Source of the DNA: Pseudoduganella dura
Lineage (GTDB): Bacteria; Pseudomonadota; Gammaproteobacteria; Burkholderiales; Burkholderiaceae_D
NCBI RefSeq assembly: GCF_009727155.1
Contig: NZ_WNWM01000002.1
Location: 2,480,001-2,544,000 of the forward strand
DNA: 64,000 bases
Direction of reading: 5' to 3'
The notes below the pieces were generated by a model. That model did not search any database. It was not told where the DNA came from and saw only the letters and a program-made list of their open reading frames with translations. Positions 28,243 through 37,213 of the stretch are shown piece after piece. Numbering within the stretch: position 1 is the first letter of the stretch; each line of letters opens with the position of its first letter. The translations under genes were made by a program, and so were the position numbers.

Positions 28243-29184
28243 ATGACGAAGATATTGACCGCACTGCTTGCCCTCGCGCTGCTCGGCGCCCTGCCCGCAC
28301 GGGCCGTTGCCGCCGAACCGGTCCGGATCGGCTTCCAGAAAGGCGGCGGGCTGCTGACGGCGCTCAAGCGCCAGGGCGCCGTCGAGAAGGCGTTCGCCCC
28401 GGCCGGCACCACGGTGAAATGGATCGAGTTCCCGGCCGGCCCGCAGATGCTCGAAGCGCTGAACGCGGGCAGCATCGACTTCGGCACGACGGGCGCGCCG
28501 CCGCCGGTGTTCGCGCAGGCCGCCGGCATCGATGTCGTCTACGTGGGCGCCGAGCCGCCGCCGGTCGCCAGCGAGGCGATCATCGTCAAGCCGGATTCGC
28601 CGATCCGCACCGTCGCGCAACTGAAGGGCAAGCGGATCGCCTTCGCCAAAGGCTCGGGTTCGCACCTGCTGCTGGTGGCCGCGCTGAACAAGGCGGGGTT
28701 GACGATCCGCGACGTGAAGCCGATCTTCCTCGGCCCATCGGAGGCGCGCGCCGCGTTCGACGGCGGCAGCGTCGATGCATGGGTGGTGTGGGACCCTTAC
28801 CTGGCGGCGGCGCAGAAGGCCTACAGCGCGCGCGTGGTGGCCGACTACACGGGCCTGTTGCAGGCGAACGGGTTCTACCTGGCCTCGCGCGCGTTCGTGA
28901 AGCGTTCGCCGCAGGCGGTGGGCACGCTGCTGCAACAGATCGCGCTGGCCGGCAAGTGGGCCAACACGCACCGGAAGGAGATGGTCGCGATCATGGCCCC
29001 GCAGGTGGGCGTGGCGCCGGACGTCATCGCCACATGGCTGGGTCGGCAGACGGCGGGGGTGGTGCCGATGGATGCGGCGATCGTGGCCAACCAGCAGAAG
29101 GTGGCCGACCTGTTCTACCGGGAGAAGCTGATTCCGCGGCCGGTCACGATCGCGACGCAGGCCTGGACGTGGCAACGCCGCTAA
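28243..29184 (+). CDS. SsuA-like sulfonate ABC transporter binding protein
   Basis: A 313-residue periplasmic binding protein. Signal peptide residues 1-24 (LLALALLGALPARAVAA), then the SsuA fold with its hallmarks VRIGFQKGGGLLTALKRQGA, WIEFPAGPQMLEALNAGSID, FGTTGAPPPVFAQAAGIDVV and GSGSHLLLVAALNKAGL. Close kin bind aliphatic sulfonates or taurine. No permease (SsuC) or ATPase (SsuB) gene follows: the next gene is a convergent chemoreceptor, so it must share a transporter encoded elsewhere or act as a sensor. Confidence 0.9.
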   Translation: MTKILTALLALALLGALPARAVAAEPVRIGFQKGGGLLTALKRQGAVEKAFAPAGTTVKWIEFPAGPQMLEALNAGSIDFGTTGAPPPVFAQAAGIDVVYVGAEPPPVASEAIIVKPDSPIRTVAQLKGKRIAFAKGSGSHLLLVAALNKAGLTIRDVKPIFLGPSEARAAFDGGSVDAWVVWDPYLAAAQKAYSARVVADYTGLLQANGFYLASRAFVKRSPQAVGTLLQQIALAGKWANTHRKEMVAIMAPQVGVAPDVIATWLGRQTAGVVPMDAAIVANQQKVADLFYREKLIPRPVTIATQAWTWQRR

Positions 29185-29204
29185 GCGACGCTGCCGTCAT
29201 GACG

Positions 29205-29237
29205 AAGCCGGCGGCGCCACCGGGCCGCCGCCGGCTT
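29205..29237. terminator. bidirectional hairpin between ssuA-like and chemoreceptor genes
   Basis: Stem AAGCCGGCGGC/GCCGCCGGCTT (29205-29215 and 29227-29237) lies between two converging genes. Only three T follow, so termination strength is uncertain. Confidence 0.6.
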
Positions 29238-29255
29238 TCGTGAAGCGCCTTCAGC

Positions 29256-30971
29256 TCAGAACTCTTCCCACTCGTCCGCCGCGGGCGCCTTGCTCGGCGC
29301 CGGCTTTTGCGGCCGTGGCTGCGGCGCTTTCGCCGGCGCCACGCGCGATGCGACGGCGATGGCGCGCCGTGGCGCCGCCGGTGCGGGCGCCCGCGACGGC
29401 GCATGCGCCGCGCCCGCGTCGCCCGACAGCTTGAAGGCGCTGACGGCGCTCAGCAGGTTTTCCGTTTCGTGCTGCATCGCCTGGGTGGCGGCGGCCGCTT
29501 CCTCGACCAGCGCGGCATTGCGCTGGGTGACTTCATCCATCTGCGTGATCGACTGGTTGACCTGCGCGATGCCGTTGCTCTGCTCGCGGCTGGCCTCGGC
29601 GATGTCGACGACGAGGCCCGTCACGCGTTCCACGCTCGTCACCATCTCGTTCATCGCCTGCGCGGCCTGACTGGCCAGCATGGTGCCCGAGCCTACCTTG
29701 TCCACGGAATCGGCGATCAGCCCCTTGATTTCCTTGGCCGCCGCGGCGCTGCGCTGCGCCAGCGTGCGCACCTCGGAGGCCACCACCGCGAAGCCGCGGC
29801 CCTGCTCGCCGGCGCGGGCCGCTTCCACCGCCGCGTTCAGCGCCAGGATGTTGGTCTGGAACGCGATGCCGTCGATCACGCCGATGATGTCGACCACCTT
29901 GCGCGACGACGCGTCGATCGCCGCCATCGTCTCGGCCATCTGGCCCATCACGACCCCGCCGGCGGCCGCCTTCGTGGAAGCCGCTTCCACCAGTTCGCGG
30001 GCCTGCATCGTGTTGTCGGCGGTGCTTTGCACGGTACTCGTCAGTTCTTCCATCGTGGCCGCGGTTTCCTCGAGCGCGCTGGCCTGGCTCTCGGTGCGCG
30101 ACGACAGGTCCTGGTTGCCCATGGCGACTTCGCTGGCGGCGGTGCCGATGGCCTGCGCCCCGCCACGCACGTTCGACACCATGTCGATCAGGCTTTGCTG
30201 CATCTTCCCGATGCCGCTCATCAGGCGGTCGATCTCGTTGTTGCCTTTCGCTTCCACGCGCGCGGTCAGGTCGCCGTGGGCCACGCCGTCGAGCAGTGCG
30301 ACGGCACGCTCCAGCGGCGCGATGACGAGGTTGCGCAGGAAGAGGTGCATGCCCACCACCAGCGCCAGTGCACCGGCCAGGCCAATCGCCACGAGCCACA
30401 GCACGAGGCGGTATTCGCCGTCACGCTCCCGCATCAGCGTTTCGCCGCGTTCCGTGTTCTGCTTCTGGAATTTTTCGAGCAGCGTGGAGATCTCGGCGCC
30501 GCGCGGCGTCAGGTCGCGGCTGTTTATCGTGGCGAAAGCGGCGATGTCGTTGCGGTTCAGCTCCGTGATGGCGCCGTCGAGGGTGTCCAGCAGGCGGGTG
30601 GACGCCGCGACGAGGTCGTTGCGCAACTGCGCATCCGTGCCTGCGGACGGTGGCGCGGCGACGAACGCGGCCAGCGCCTTGCGGGTGCGGGCCAGGTAGT
30701 TGGTGGCGTTGCCGAGCGCGCTGCCGTTGGTGTCCACCTTGCCGCCGTCGCGCGCTTCCGAATAGGCCCGGTTCAGGCTGGAGCGGACGCGCGTGGCATC
30801 CTTGTAGATATCGTTGATCGCCTGCGTTTCCATGGCGATGTCCTGCACCAGCGACAGCGCACTGTTGGAACGGTTGATCATGAATACACCGAGCGCGGCG
30901 CCGATCGCGATCATCGCGGTGAACAGGCACAGCGCAGCCATCAGGCTGGCGCGGACAGTAAGTTTGGGCAT
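29256..30971 (-). CDS. methyl-accepting chemotaxis protein with CheR-tether tail
   Basis: A 571-residue class I chemoreceptor. Membrane helices are at about 8-32 and 193-215, flanking a four-helix-bundle Tar-type periplasmic domain. HAMP follows ([17 protein letters not shown]) and then the signalling domain with its tip ([40 protein letters not shown]). The C-terminus is a Pro/Ala/Lys linker ending in EWEEF, matching the xWxxF pentapeptide that tethers CheR and CheB. The ligand is unknown. Its neighbour is the SsuA-like gene, convergent. Confidence 0.94.
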   Translation of the reverse strand: MPKLTVRASLMAALCLFTAMIAIGAALGVFMINRSNSALSLVQDIAMETQAINDIYKDATRVRSSLNRAYSEARDGGKVDTNGSALGNATNYLARTRKALAAFVAAPPSAGTDAQLRNDLVAASTRLLDTLDGAITELNRNDIAAFATINSRDLTPRGAEISTLLEKFQKQNTERGETLMRERDGEYRLVLWLVAIGLAGALALVVGMHLFLRNLVIAPLERAVALLDGVAHGDLTARVEAKGNNEIDRLMSGIGKMQQSLIDMVSNVRGGAQAIGTAASEVAMGNQDLSSRTESQASALEETAATMEELTSTVQSTADNTMQARELVEAASTKAAAGGVVMGQMAETMAAIDASSRKVVDIIGVIDGIAFQTNILALNAAVEAARAGEQGRGFAVVASEVRTLAQRSAAAAKEIKGLIADSVDKVGSGTMLASQAAQAMNEMVTSVERVTGLVVDIAEASREQSNGIAQVNQSITQMDEVTQRNAALVEEAAAATQAMQHETENLLSAVSAFKLSGDAGAAHAPSRAPAPAAPRRAIAVASRVAPAKAPQPRPQKPAPSKAPAADEWEEF

Positions 30972-31139
30972 GGGGATCTTCCTGTGAAAGCGGAGCGGTT
31001 ACAGAACCATATTCTCATGCTCCACTTCGGTGCGCACAATATCGCGCAGACAAGAAGTAGCCTGCCAGCAACAAAATAATGTCTTTCCGGCGTCGATCCA
31101 ACGATCGTCATCCCATTTGGCAATGTATTACAAAAAATA

Positions 31140-31217
31140 TTGCCGACAACCGGGGTCAGACCCCGATTTTTGGAAATGTTGCCGAAAACTGGGGTCTGAC
31201 CCCGGTTTTTGGAAACA
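31140..31217. repeat. two tandem 39-bp units each with a GGGGTC-W-GACCCC palindrome
   Basis: Units start TTGCCGACAAC (31140) and TTGCCGAAAAC (31179), period exactly 39. Each holds a perfect 13-bp dyad (GGGGTCAGACCCC at 31152-31164, GGGGTCTGACCCC at 31191-31203) followed by TTTTTGGAAA, so each could act as a terminator on the plus strand. They sit between the DUF971 gene end and the chemoreceptor start; the rest of 30972-31296 is AT-richer and has no gene. Confidence 0.8.
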
Positions 31218-31296
31218 TCGCGGAGGATTGTCGAGCTGGTGGGATGCGATACGACCCGGTACCGCGGCGATGCGGGACCGGGTGTTCAGGCGGCGT

Positions 31297-31719
31297 TCAG
31301 TGCCGGTGGCCACAGCCCTGGTGGGCGTGAGTGTCGGTACCGTGGAGGACGGCGCCGGGTTCGCGGCCGGTGTCGCCGAAGAAGCCGGCGGCGTGCAGGC
31401 GGCCGATGTAGTCGTGCCAGCGCGCATCGAGGTTCGCGCCCAGGTCGTACAGGTACTGCCACGTGTAGAGGCCGGAAGCGTGGCCGTCGGTGAAGATCGG
31501 CTTCAGCGCGTACTGGCCCACGGGCTCGAGGTCGGTGATGCCGACGTCGCGCTTGCCGACCTGCAGCGTTTCCTGGCCGGGGCCGTGGCCCTGCACTTCG
31601 GCCGACGGCGAATACACGCGCAGCAGCTCGAACGGAATATTGAAGGAAGCGCCGTCGTCGAAGGCGATCTCGAGGTAGCGCGACTTGTTATGCAGCGTCA
31701 GGGCAGTAGGATTGGCCAT
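31297..31719 (-). CDS. DUF971 (GBBH-like) domain protein
   Basis: A 140-residue protein with the DUF971 / gamma-butyrobetaine-hydroxylase N-terminal-like fold (about 10-100: LTLHNKSRYLEIAFDDGASF, IPFELLRVYSPSAEVQGHG, YALKPIFTDGHASGLYTWQY). Related proteins link to Fe-S cluster handling. The tail is His-rich (HGTDTHAHQGCGHRH), a possible metal site. In many betaproteobacteria this gene precedes ubiE; here it lies after the HIT gene, about 9 kb away. Confidence 0.85.
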   Translation of the reverse strand: MANPTALTLHNKSRYLEIAFDDGASFNIPFELLRVYSPSAEVQGHGPGQETLQVGKRDVGITDLEPVGQYALKPIFTDGHASGLYTWQYLYDLGANLDARWHDYIGRLHAAGFFGDTGREPGAVLHGTDTHAHQGCGHRH

Positions 31720-31725
31720 GGCAAT

Positions 31726-32190
31726 TCAGCTCGAAAGGGGTTCGGACAGGTCGTTCAGGCGTTCGCGGATCGTCGCATGCAGCTCGGGCAGCAGCGACGA
31801 TCGTACCGCAATCGCCGCCGCGTCGGGATCGCGCTGCCGCGCCCCCCACGTGGGGTTCGGGAAGTGCACGTCATCCGCATAGCGCGGGATGACGTGCCAG
31901 TGCACGTGGGGCGTCATGTTGCCGAAGCTGGCCACGTTGACCTTGTGCGGCGCCAGCACGTCGCGCTGCGCCGCCTCGACGGCCCATACGGCCCGCATCA
32001 CGCGCTCGCGTTCGCCGGGCGCCAGGTCGGTCATTTCCTTCACGTGCGCATTCCACACCACGCGCGTGAAGCCGGGATAGCCCGGTTCGTCGACGGCGAC
32101 CACCGTCAGCGCATCGTCGCGCCAGACGATGTTGCCGGCAACCTCGCCCGCGGGAGACGCCGCCAGCAGCGCGCACAGGTCGCACGCCAT
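31726..32190 (-). CDS. HIT family protein
   Basis: A 154-residue histidine-triad protein, probably a nucleotide hydrolase. The start MACDLCALL is fixed by a one-base TGATG overlap with the upstream oxidoreductase stop. The triad reads HVHWHVIPRY (about residues 95-104). A CxxC pair at the N-terminus (CDLC) may bind zinc, as in several HIT proteins. It is co-transcribed with the giant flavin/Fe-S enzyme. Confidence 0.88.
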   Translation of the reverse strand: MACDLCALLAASPAGEVAGNIVWRDDALTVVAVDEPGYPGFTRVVWNAHVKEMTDLAPGERERVMRAVWAVEAAQRDVLAPHKVNVASFGNMTPHVHWHVIPRYADDVHFPNPTWGARQRDPDAAAIAVRSSLLPELHATIRERLNDLSEPLSS

Positions 32191-35100
32191 CAGACGAGCA
32201 CCCGCTCGATGCCGCCGTCGTTGGCGCGCTTGACGAACTCCGGCAGCCAGTTCTCGCCCAGCAGGTGCCGGGCGATTTCCACCACGATGTAGTCGGCGGT
32301 GGTACCCGAATCCTCGTTGTAGCGCGACAGGCCCTGCAGGCACGACGGGCAGCTCGTCAGGATCTTGACGTTGCCGTCAAAGCCGTCGGCGCGCAGCTTG
32401 TCCGAACCCTTGACCATTTCCTCTTCCTTGCGGAAGCGCACCTGCGTCGAGATGTCGGGGCGCGTCACGGCCAGCGTGCCGGATTCGCCGCAGCAGCGGT
32501 CGTTCTTCTCGATCTTCACCGTGTCGATCGTCTGCACGAGCGAGTTGACCGTCTTGAGCGGATCCTGCAGCTTCATCGGCGTATGGCAGGGATCGTGGTA
32601 CATGTAGCGGGTACCGGTCACGCCTTCGAGCTTCACGCCCTTCTCCAGCAGGTACTCGTGGATGTCCATGATGCGGCAGCCCGGGAAGATCTTCTCGAAC
32701 TCGTAGGAGGACAGCTGGTCGTAGCACGTGCCGCAGGAAACGAGGACCGTCTTGATGTCCAGGTAGTTCAGCGTGTTGGCCATGCGGTGGAAGAGGACAC
32801 GGTTATCCGTGATCATCTTCTCGGCCTTGTCGTAGTCGCCCGCGCCGCGCTGCGGATAACCGCAGCACAGGTAGCCCGGCGGCAGCACCGTCTGCACGCC
32901 CACTTCATACAGCATCGCCTGCGTGGCCAGGCCCACCTGCGAGAACAGCCGCTCGGAGCCGCAGCCCGGGAAGTAGAACACCGCCTCGGTATTGGCGCTG
33001 GTCTTCTTCGGATCGCGGATGATCGGGATCATCTTGTTGTCCTCGATATCGAGCAGCGCGCGCGCCGACTTCTTCGGCAGGTTGCCCGGCATCTTCTTGT
33101 TGATGAAGTGGATCACCTGCTCGCGCACCGGCGGCTTGCCGGTGGTCGGCGGCGGCGCCTTGGTCTGCTGGCGCGCCACCTTCTTGAAGATCTCGTTGCC
33201 CAGGCGCTGGGCCTTGGCCGCAACGCCGGTGATCGCAAACCGCGCCGCGTTGATGGTGGCCGGGTCGGATGCGTTCAGGAAGAACATCGTTGCCGCCTTG
33301 GCCGGCTTGAACGAACGCTTGTCCATCTTGCGCAGCAGGTTGCGCATGTTCATCGACACGTCGCCGAAGTCGATGTTCACCGGGCACGGCGTCACGCACT
33401 TGTGGCACACGGTGCAATGATCGGCCACGTCCTCGAACTCCTCCCAGTGGCGGATCGAGATGCCGCGGCGGGTCTGTTCCTCGTACAGGAACGCCTCGAT
33501 CAGGGCCGACGTGGCCAGGATCTTGTCGCGCGGCGAATACAGCATGTTCGCGCGCGGCACGTGCGTGGAGCACACCGGCTTGCACTTGCCGCAGCGCAGG
33601 CAATCCTTGATGCTGTTGGCGATCTCGCCGATATCGCTTTGCTGCATGATCAGCGATTCGTGGCCCATCAGGCCGAACGACGGCGTGTACGCGTTGCGCA
33701 GGTCGGCATCCATGCCGGGCAGGTTCAGCAGCTTGCCCTTGTTGAAGCGGCCTTCCGGGTCGACGCGCAGCTTGTAGTCGCGGAAGTCGCCGATCTCTTC
33801 CTCGGTAAGGAATTCCAGCTTCGTGATGCCGATGCCGTGCTCGCCCGAGATCACGCCGTTCAGCGAACGGGCCAGCTTCATGATGCGGGCCACGGCCTGG
33901 TGCGCGTCCTGCAGCATCTCGTAATGGTCCGAGTTCACCGGCAGGTTGGTGTGCACGTTGCCGTCGCCGGCGTGCATGTGCAGCGCCACGAACACGCGGC
34001 CGCGCAGGATCTTCTTGTGGATCGCCTGCGCCTCGTCGAGGATCAGCTTGTACGCGGCGCCGTTGAAGATCTGGCGCAGCACGGCGCGGATATCCTGCTT
34101 CCAGCTGATGCGCACGGTGCGGTCCTGCACCACGTCGAACAGCGTGGCGTCGGGCTGGCGCTGCAGGCGTTCCTCGAACACGCCGGAGAGTTCCTGCAGG
34201 CCGAGCTGGTACAGTTCGAGGCGCGCGGCGTCGAGCGGCTTGTCCAGGTTCGCCAGGATGAATGTCCAGCGTTCCTGCACCCCGTCGAGCAGCGCGAGCG
34301 CCTGCTGCGGGCGGTCGCCCAGCATCTCGGCATCGCCCACGTGATCGTCGGTCGCGTCGTCGCTCTTGCCGACCGGGAGGTTGCCCGCCGCGACGAATTC
34401 GCGCAGCGCCTGCGCCAGCTGCAGCTTGTTCTTGATCGACAGCTCGACGTTGATGCGCTCGATGCCGTCGGTGTATTCGCCCATCCGGTTCAGCGGAATG
34501 ACGACGTCCTCGTTGATCTTGAACGCGTTGGTGTGCCTGGCGATCGCCGCGGTGCGGGCGCGGTCGAGCCAGAATTTCTTGCGCGCCTCGGGGCTGACGG
34601 CGACGAAGCCTTCACCCACGCGGGTATTGGCCAGGCGCACCACTTCCGACGCGGCCAGCGCCACGGCATCCTCGTTGTCGCCGACGATGTCGCCGAACAG
34701 CGCCATCTTCGGCAGCACGCCGCGCTTCGATTTCGTCGCGTAGCCGACGGCGCGCAGGTAGCGCTCGTCGAGGTGTTCCAGGCCGGCGAGGCGCAGCGTG
34801 GCGAACTGCTCGCCCTGCGCCGGCAGGCCGTCGAGGTAATCCTTGATCTCGACGATCGACGGAATCGCGTCGCGCGCCTGGCCGAAGAACTCGAGGCAGA
34901 CGGTGCGCGTGAACTTCGGCATCTTGTGCAGGATCCAGCGGCCGGACGTGATCAGGCCGTCGCAGCCTTCCTTCTGGATGCCCGGCAGGCCGGCCAGGAA
35001 CTTGTCGGTCACGTCCTTGCCCAGGCCTTCCTTGCGGAATGTGCGGCCGGCGATCTCGAGAATTTCAGTCTTGAACGGCGCGCCCTTCGCTTCGCCCTTC

Positions 35101-36203
35101 GCGTTCGGGTGCGTCCATTCCAGCTTGAAGCGGGCCAGCGGCGTGTCGTGGATCTTCGACAGGTTGTGGTCCAGGCGCGTGACATCGAGCCAGTCGCCGT
35201 TCGGATCGACCATGCGCCACGATGCCAGGTTGTCCAGCGCGGTGCCCCACAGCACGGCCTTCTTGCCGCCCGCGTTCATCGCGATGTTCCCGCCAATGCA
35301 CGAGGCGTGCGCGGAAGTGGGGTCGACCGCGAACACGAAGCCGGCCTTTTCGGCGGCGCCGGAAACCTGGTTCGTGATCACGCCCGCTTCGGTGTAGATC
35401 GTGGCGTATTCGCGTTCGAGGCCCGGCAGCACCTTCATTTCCACCGCGTCGATGCGCAGCAGCTTTTCGGTGTTGATCACGGCCGACAGCGGCGTCAGCG
35501 GAATCGCGCCGCCGGTGTAGCCGGTGCCGCCGCCGCGCGGGATGATCGTCAGGCCCAGTTCGATACAGCCCTTCACGAGGCCGGCCATTTCCTCTTCCGC
35601 GTCGGGCGTGAGCACCACGAACGGGTATTCGACGCGCCAGTCGGTGGCATCGGTGACGTGCGAGATGCGCTTCATGCCGTCGAAGCGGATGTTGTGCTTG
35701 GCCGTGTAGCGGCCCAGCACCTTGACCGCGCGCTTGCGCAGGTCGTACATGTGGCGGAATTCCTCGCCGAAGTCGGCCACGGCCTTGTTGGCGGCGGCCA
35801 GCAGCTTTTCGACATTGGCGGCACGCCTTGCGGCCACTTCGCCCGGCTCGTCGCCATCGACGGCCATGCGCCGCTTGTCCACCTCGGACAGGCGGTGATG
35901 CAGCGCATCGATCAGCGCCTGGCGCCGTTTCGGGTTGTCGAGCAGGTCGTCCTGCAGGTACGGATTGCGGCGCACCACCCAGATGTCGCCCAGCACCTCG
36001 TACAGCATGCGCGCGGAGCGGCCGGTCTGGCGCGCGCCGCGCAGCTCGTCGACCAGTTGCCACGCCTCTTCACCCAGCAGGCGGATGACGATTTCGCGGT
36101 CGGAAAACGACGTGTAGTTATACGGAATTTCACGGAGGCGGCTCGGCGCGTGGCCGTCCGGCGATTCTGCAAGCAGGGCCTGGATTTGTGCTGGGGCGTT
36201 CAT
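32190..36203 (-). CDS. FAD-linked oxidase/Fe-S fusion with N-terminal DUF3683
   Basis: A 1337-residue fusion related to GlcD plus GlcF, probably an electron-chain-linked 2-hydroxyacid dehydrogenase. Order: DUF3683 (about 1-120, [17 protein letters not shown]), FAD-binding type 4 domain ([20 protein letters not shown]), FAD-oxidase C domain ([33 protein letters not shown]), two 4Fe-4S sites ([16 protein letters not shown] and [15 protein letters not shown]), and CCG cysteine domains ([40 protein letters not shown]). The start at 36203 (MNAPAQ) suits the family; 36236 is possible. The substrate (D-lactate, D-2-hydroxyglutarate or other) cannot be fixed. Confidence 0.88.
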   Translation of the reverse strand: MNAPAQIQALLAESPDGHAPSRLREIPYNYTSFSDREIVIRLLGEEAWQLVDELRGARQTGRSARMLYEVLGDIWVVRRNPYLQDDLLDNPKRRQALIDALHHRLSEVDKRRMAVDGDEPGEVAARRAANVEKLLAAANKAVADFGEEFRHMYDLRKRAVKVLGRYTAKHNIRFDGMKRISHVTDATDWRVEYPFVVLTPDAEEEMAGLVKGCIELGLTIIPRGGGTGYTGGAIPLTPLSAVINTEKLLRIDAVEMKVLPGLEREYATIYTEAGVITNQVSGAAEKAGFVFAVDPTSAHASCIGGNIAMNAGGKKAVLWGTALDNLASWRMVDPNGDWLDVTRLDHNLSKIHDTPLARFKLEWTHPNAKGEAKGAPFKTEILEIAGRTFRKEGLGKDVTDKFLAGLPGIQKEGCDGLITSGRWILHKMPKFTRTVCLEFFGQARDAIPSIVEIKDYLDGLPAQGEQFATLRLAGLEHLDERYLRAVGYATKSKRGVLPKMALFGDIVGDNEDAVALAASEVVRLANTRVGEGFVAVSPEARKKFWLDRARTAAIARHTNAFKINEDVVIPLNRMGEYTDGIERINVELSIKNKLQLAQALREFVAAGNLPVGKSDDATDDHVGDAEMLGDRPQQALALLDGVQERWTFILANLDKPLDAARLELYQLGLQELSGVFEERLQRQPDATLFDVVQDRTVRISWKQDIRAVLRQIFNGAAYKLILDEAQAIHKKILRGRVFVALHMHAGDGNVHTNLPVNSDHYEMLQDAHQAVARIMKLARSLNGVISGEHGIGITKLEFLTEEEIGDFRDYKLRVDPEGRFNKGKLLNLPGMDADLRNAYTPSFGLMGHESLIMQQSDIGEIANSIKDCLRCGKCKPVCSTHVPRANMLYSPRDKILATSALIEAFLYEEQTRRGISIRHWEEFEDVADHCTVCHKCVTPCPVNIDFGDVSMNMRNLLRKMDKRSFKPAKAATMFFLNASDPATINAARFAITGVAAKAQRLGNEIFKKVARQQTKAPPPTTGKPPVREQVIHFINKKMPGNLPKKSARALLDIEDNKMIPIIRDPKKTSANTEAVFYFPGCGSERLFSQVGLATQAMLYEVGVQTVLPPGYLCCGYPQRGAGDYDKAEKMITDNRVLFHRMANTLNYLDIKTVLVSCGTCYDQLSSYEFEKIFPGCRIMDIHEYLLEKGVKLEGVTGTRYMYHDPCHTPMKLQDPLKTVNSLVQTIDTVKIEKNDRCCGESGTLAVTRPDISTQVRFRKEEEMVKGSDKLRADGFDGNVKILTSCPSCLQGLSRYNEDSGTTADYIVVEIARHLLGENWLPEFVKRANDGGIERVLV

Positions 36204-36447
36204 TATGTGGGGACAGAGGACGCTGAGAGAGTCCATTTTAACTTATTGCGGCGCACCACGCCCCAACAGCCCTGCTTTTTGACAGGTTCCGTTTACGTCA
36301 AGTGACAGAATATTATTTGGTTGCCGGAGTGAATCATCGAAACGGATGCGGCTCATGCAGGTAAAAATGTCAAGAAAATGCGCGGATTCCGCTTGGGCAA
36401 AACAAAGTGTCTACGCCAAACCATGTTCTTCGCCGGTACCGTGCGGC

Positions 36448-36942
36448 TCAACCGCCCAGCATGTGCACCAGCGAGCGCCAGAAGCCGTCGGGGATGTACA
36501 GCAGCGCCACCGTCATCGTCACATACCGCCCGAATTTGCCGATCGCCATGTAGCCGACCGCGGGCCAGAACGGCAGTTTCAGCCAGCCGCCCAGCGTGCA
36601 CAGCGGATCGCCGATGCCGGGCACCCACGACAGCAGCATGGTCTTGGCGCCATAGTGCGACAGCCAGGCGAACCAGCGGCTCTCGCGCTCCCGGGCAAAT
36701 GCGGCCTTGGCGTAATAGCCCATCCAGTAGTCGACGATGCCGCCCAGCGTGTTGCCGCAGGTGGCCACGAGGATGGCGGGCCAGAACAGGTCGGGATTGG
36801 CCTTACAGACGGCAAAGACAGCGGGCTCGGAGCCGAGGGGGACGAGGGTCGCGGAAACGAAAGCGATGATGAAGACCGACGTCAGACCCACTTCCGGCGC
36901 GGCCAGGAAGGCCAGCAGCCAGGCGATTGCAGATTCGATCAT
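36448..36942 (-). CDS. YqaA-family membrane protein (VTT/DedA-like)
   Basis: A 164-residue inner-membrane protein with four or five helices and the YqaA signature region (PLGSEPAVFAV, NTLGGIVDYWMGYYA, SWVPGIGDPLCTLGGWLKLP). Function is not established; relatives in the DedA/VTT superfamily move lipids. ATG at 36942 is chosen because a promoter-like pair just upstream would place transcription start past the GTG at 36972, which remains an alternative. 36204-36447 has no gene. Confidence 0.82.
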   Translation of the reverse strand: MIESAIAWLLAFLAAPEVGLTSVFIIAFVSATLVPLGSEPAVFAVCKANPDLFWPAILVATCGNTLGGIVDYWMGYYAKAAFARERESRWFAWLSHYGAKTMLLSWVPGIGDPLCTLGGWLKLPFWPAVGYMAIGKFGRYVTMTVALLYIPDGFWRSLVHMLGG

Positions 36943-36969
36943 CGAAGATTTGGCGGGTAGCGTGAGCTT

Positions 36970-36997
36970 CACATTATAATGTTCCGACCCCTGTCAA
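36970..36997 (-). promoter_or_regulatory. candidate promoter of the yqaA-like gene
   Basis: On the minus strand a perfect TTGACA (36992-36997) stands 16 bases before TAATGT (36970-36975). A TATAAT also overlaps here but at only 13 bases, too close. The ATTATAAT octamer is its own reverse complement and could also serve the divergent ilvA side. Confidence 0.4.
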
Positions 36998-37084
36998 CCC
37001 CGCACGAATGAACAGGCGCGCATCACCTTGCGCCACCTGCCCTCCTTCGCGCACTTGCCCGGTTACCGCCGCCGGCCCCTTGCA

Positions 37085-37165
37085 GTCATCTGCACGCATC
37101 TGCATTCACCTGCACTCACCTGCATCGCCTTTGCATTGCCTGCACATCGTCTGCAATCCTGCACC
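37085..37165 (+). repeat. imperfect short tandem repeat in the ilvA leader
   Basis: Six to eight degenerate repeats of a CTGCAYTCAC-like 10-mer (CTGCACGCAT, CTGCATTCAC, CTGCACTCAC, CTGCATCGCC and weaker ones) fill the region 50-130 bp before ilvA. The CTGCA spacing is close to one helical turn. It could be slippage-prone DNA or a multi-site protein target. Confidence 0.55.
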
Positions 37166-37213
37166 GGCCATCCGCCGTCCGCCATCCGCCTGGATTCATA
37201 CTGCCCGACGACC

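Noticed and set aside
27147..29184. A complete sulfonate ABC transporter operon.
   Set aside because: Only the binding protein is present; no permease or ATPase gene was found on either strand nearby.
32265..36305. A 1346-codon open frame antisense to the DUF3683 fusion gene.
   Set aside because: Same compositional artefact; the minus-strand gene has complete FAD and Fe-S motifs.
37028..37213. An N-terminal extension of IlvA.
   Set aside because: It translates the CTGCA repeat and has no family match; the normal start is 37214.
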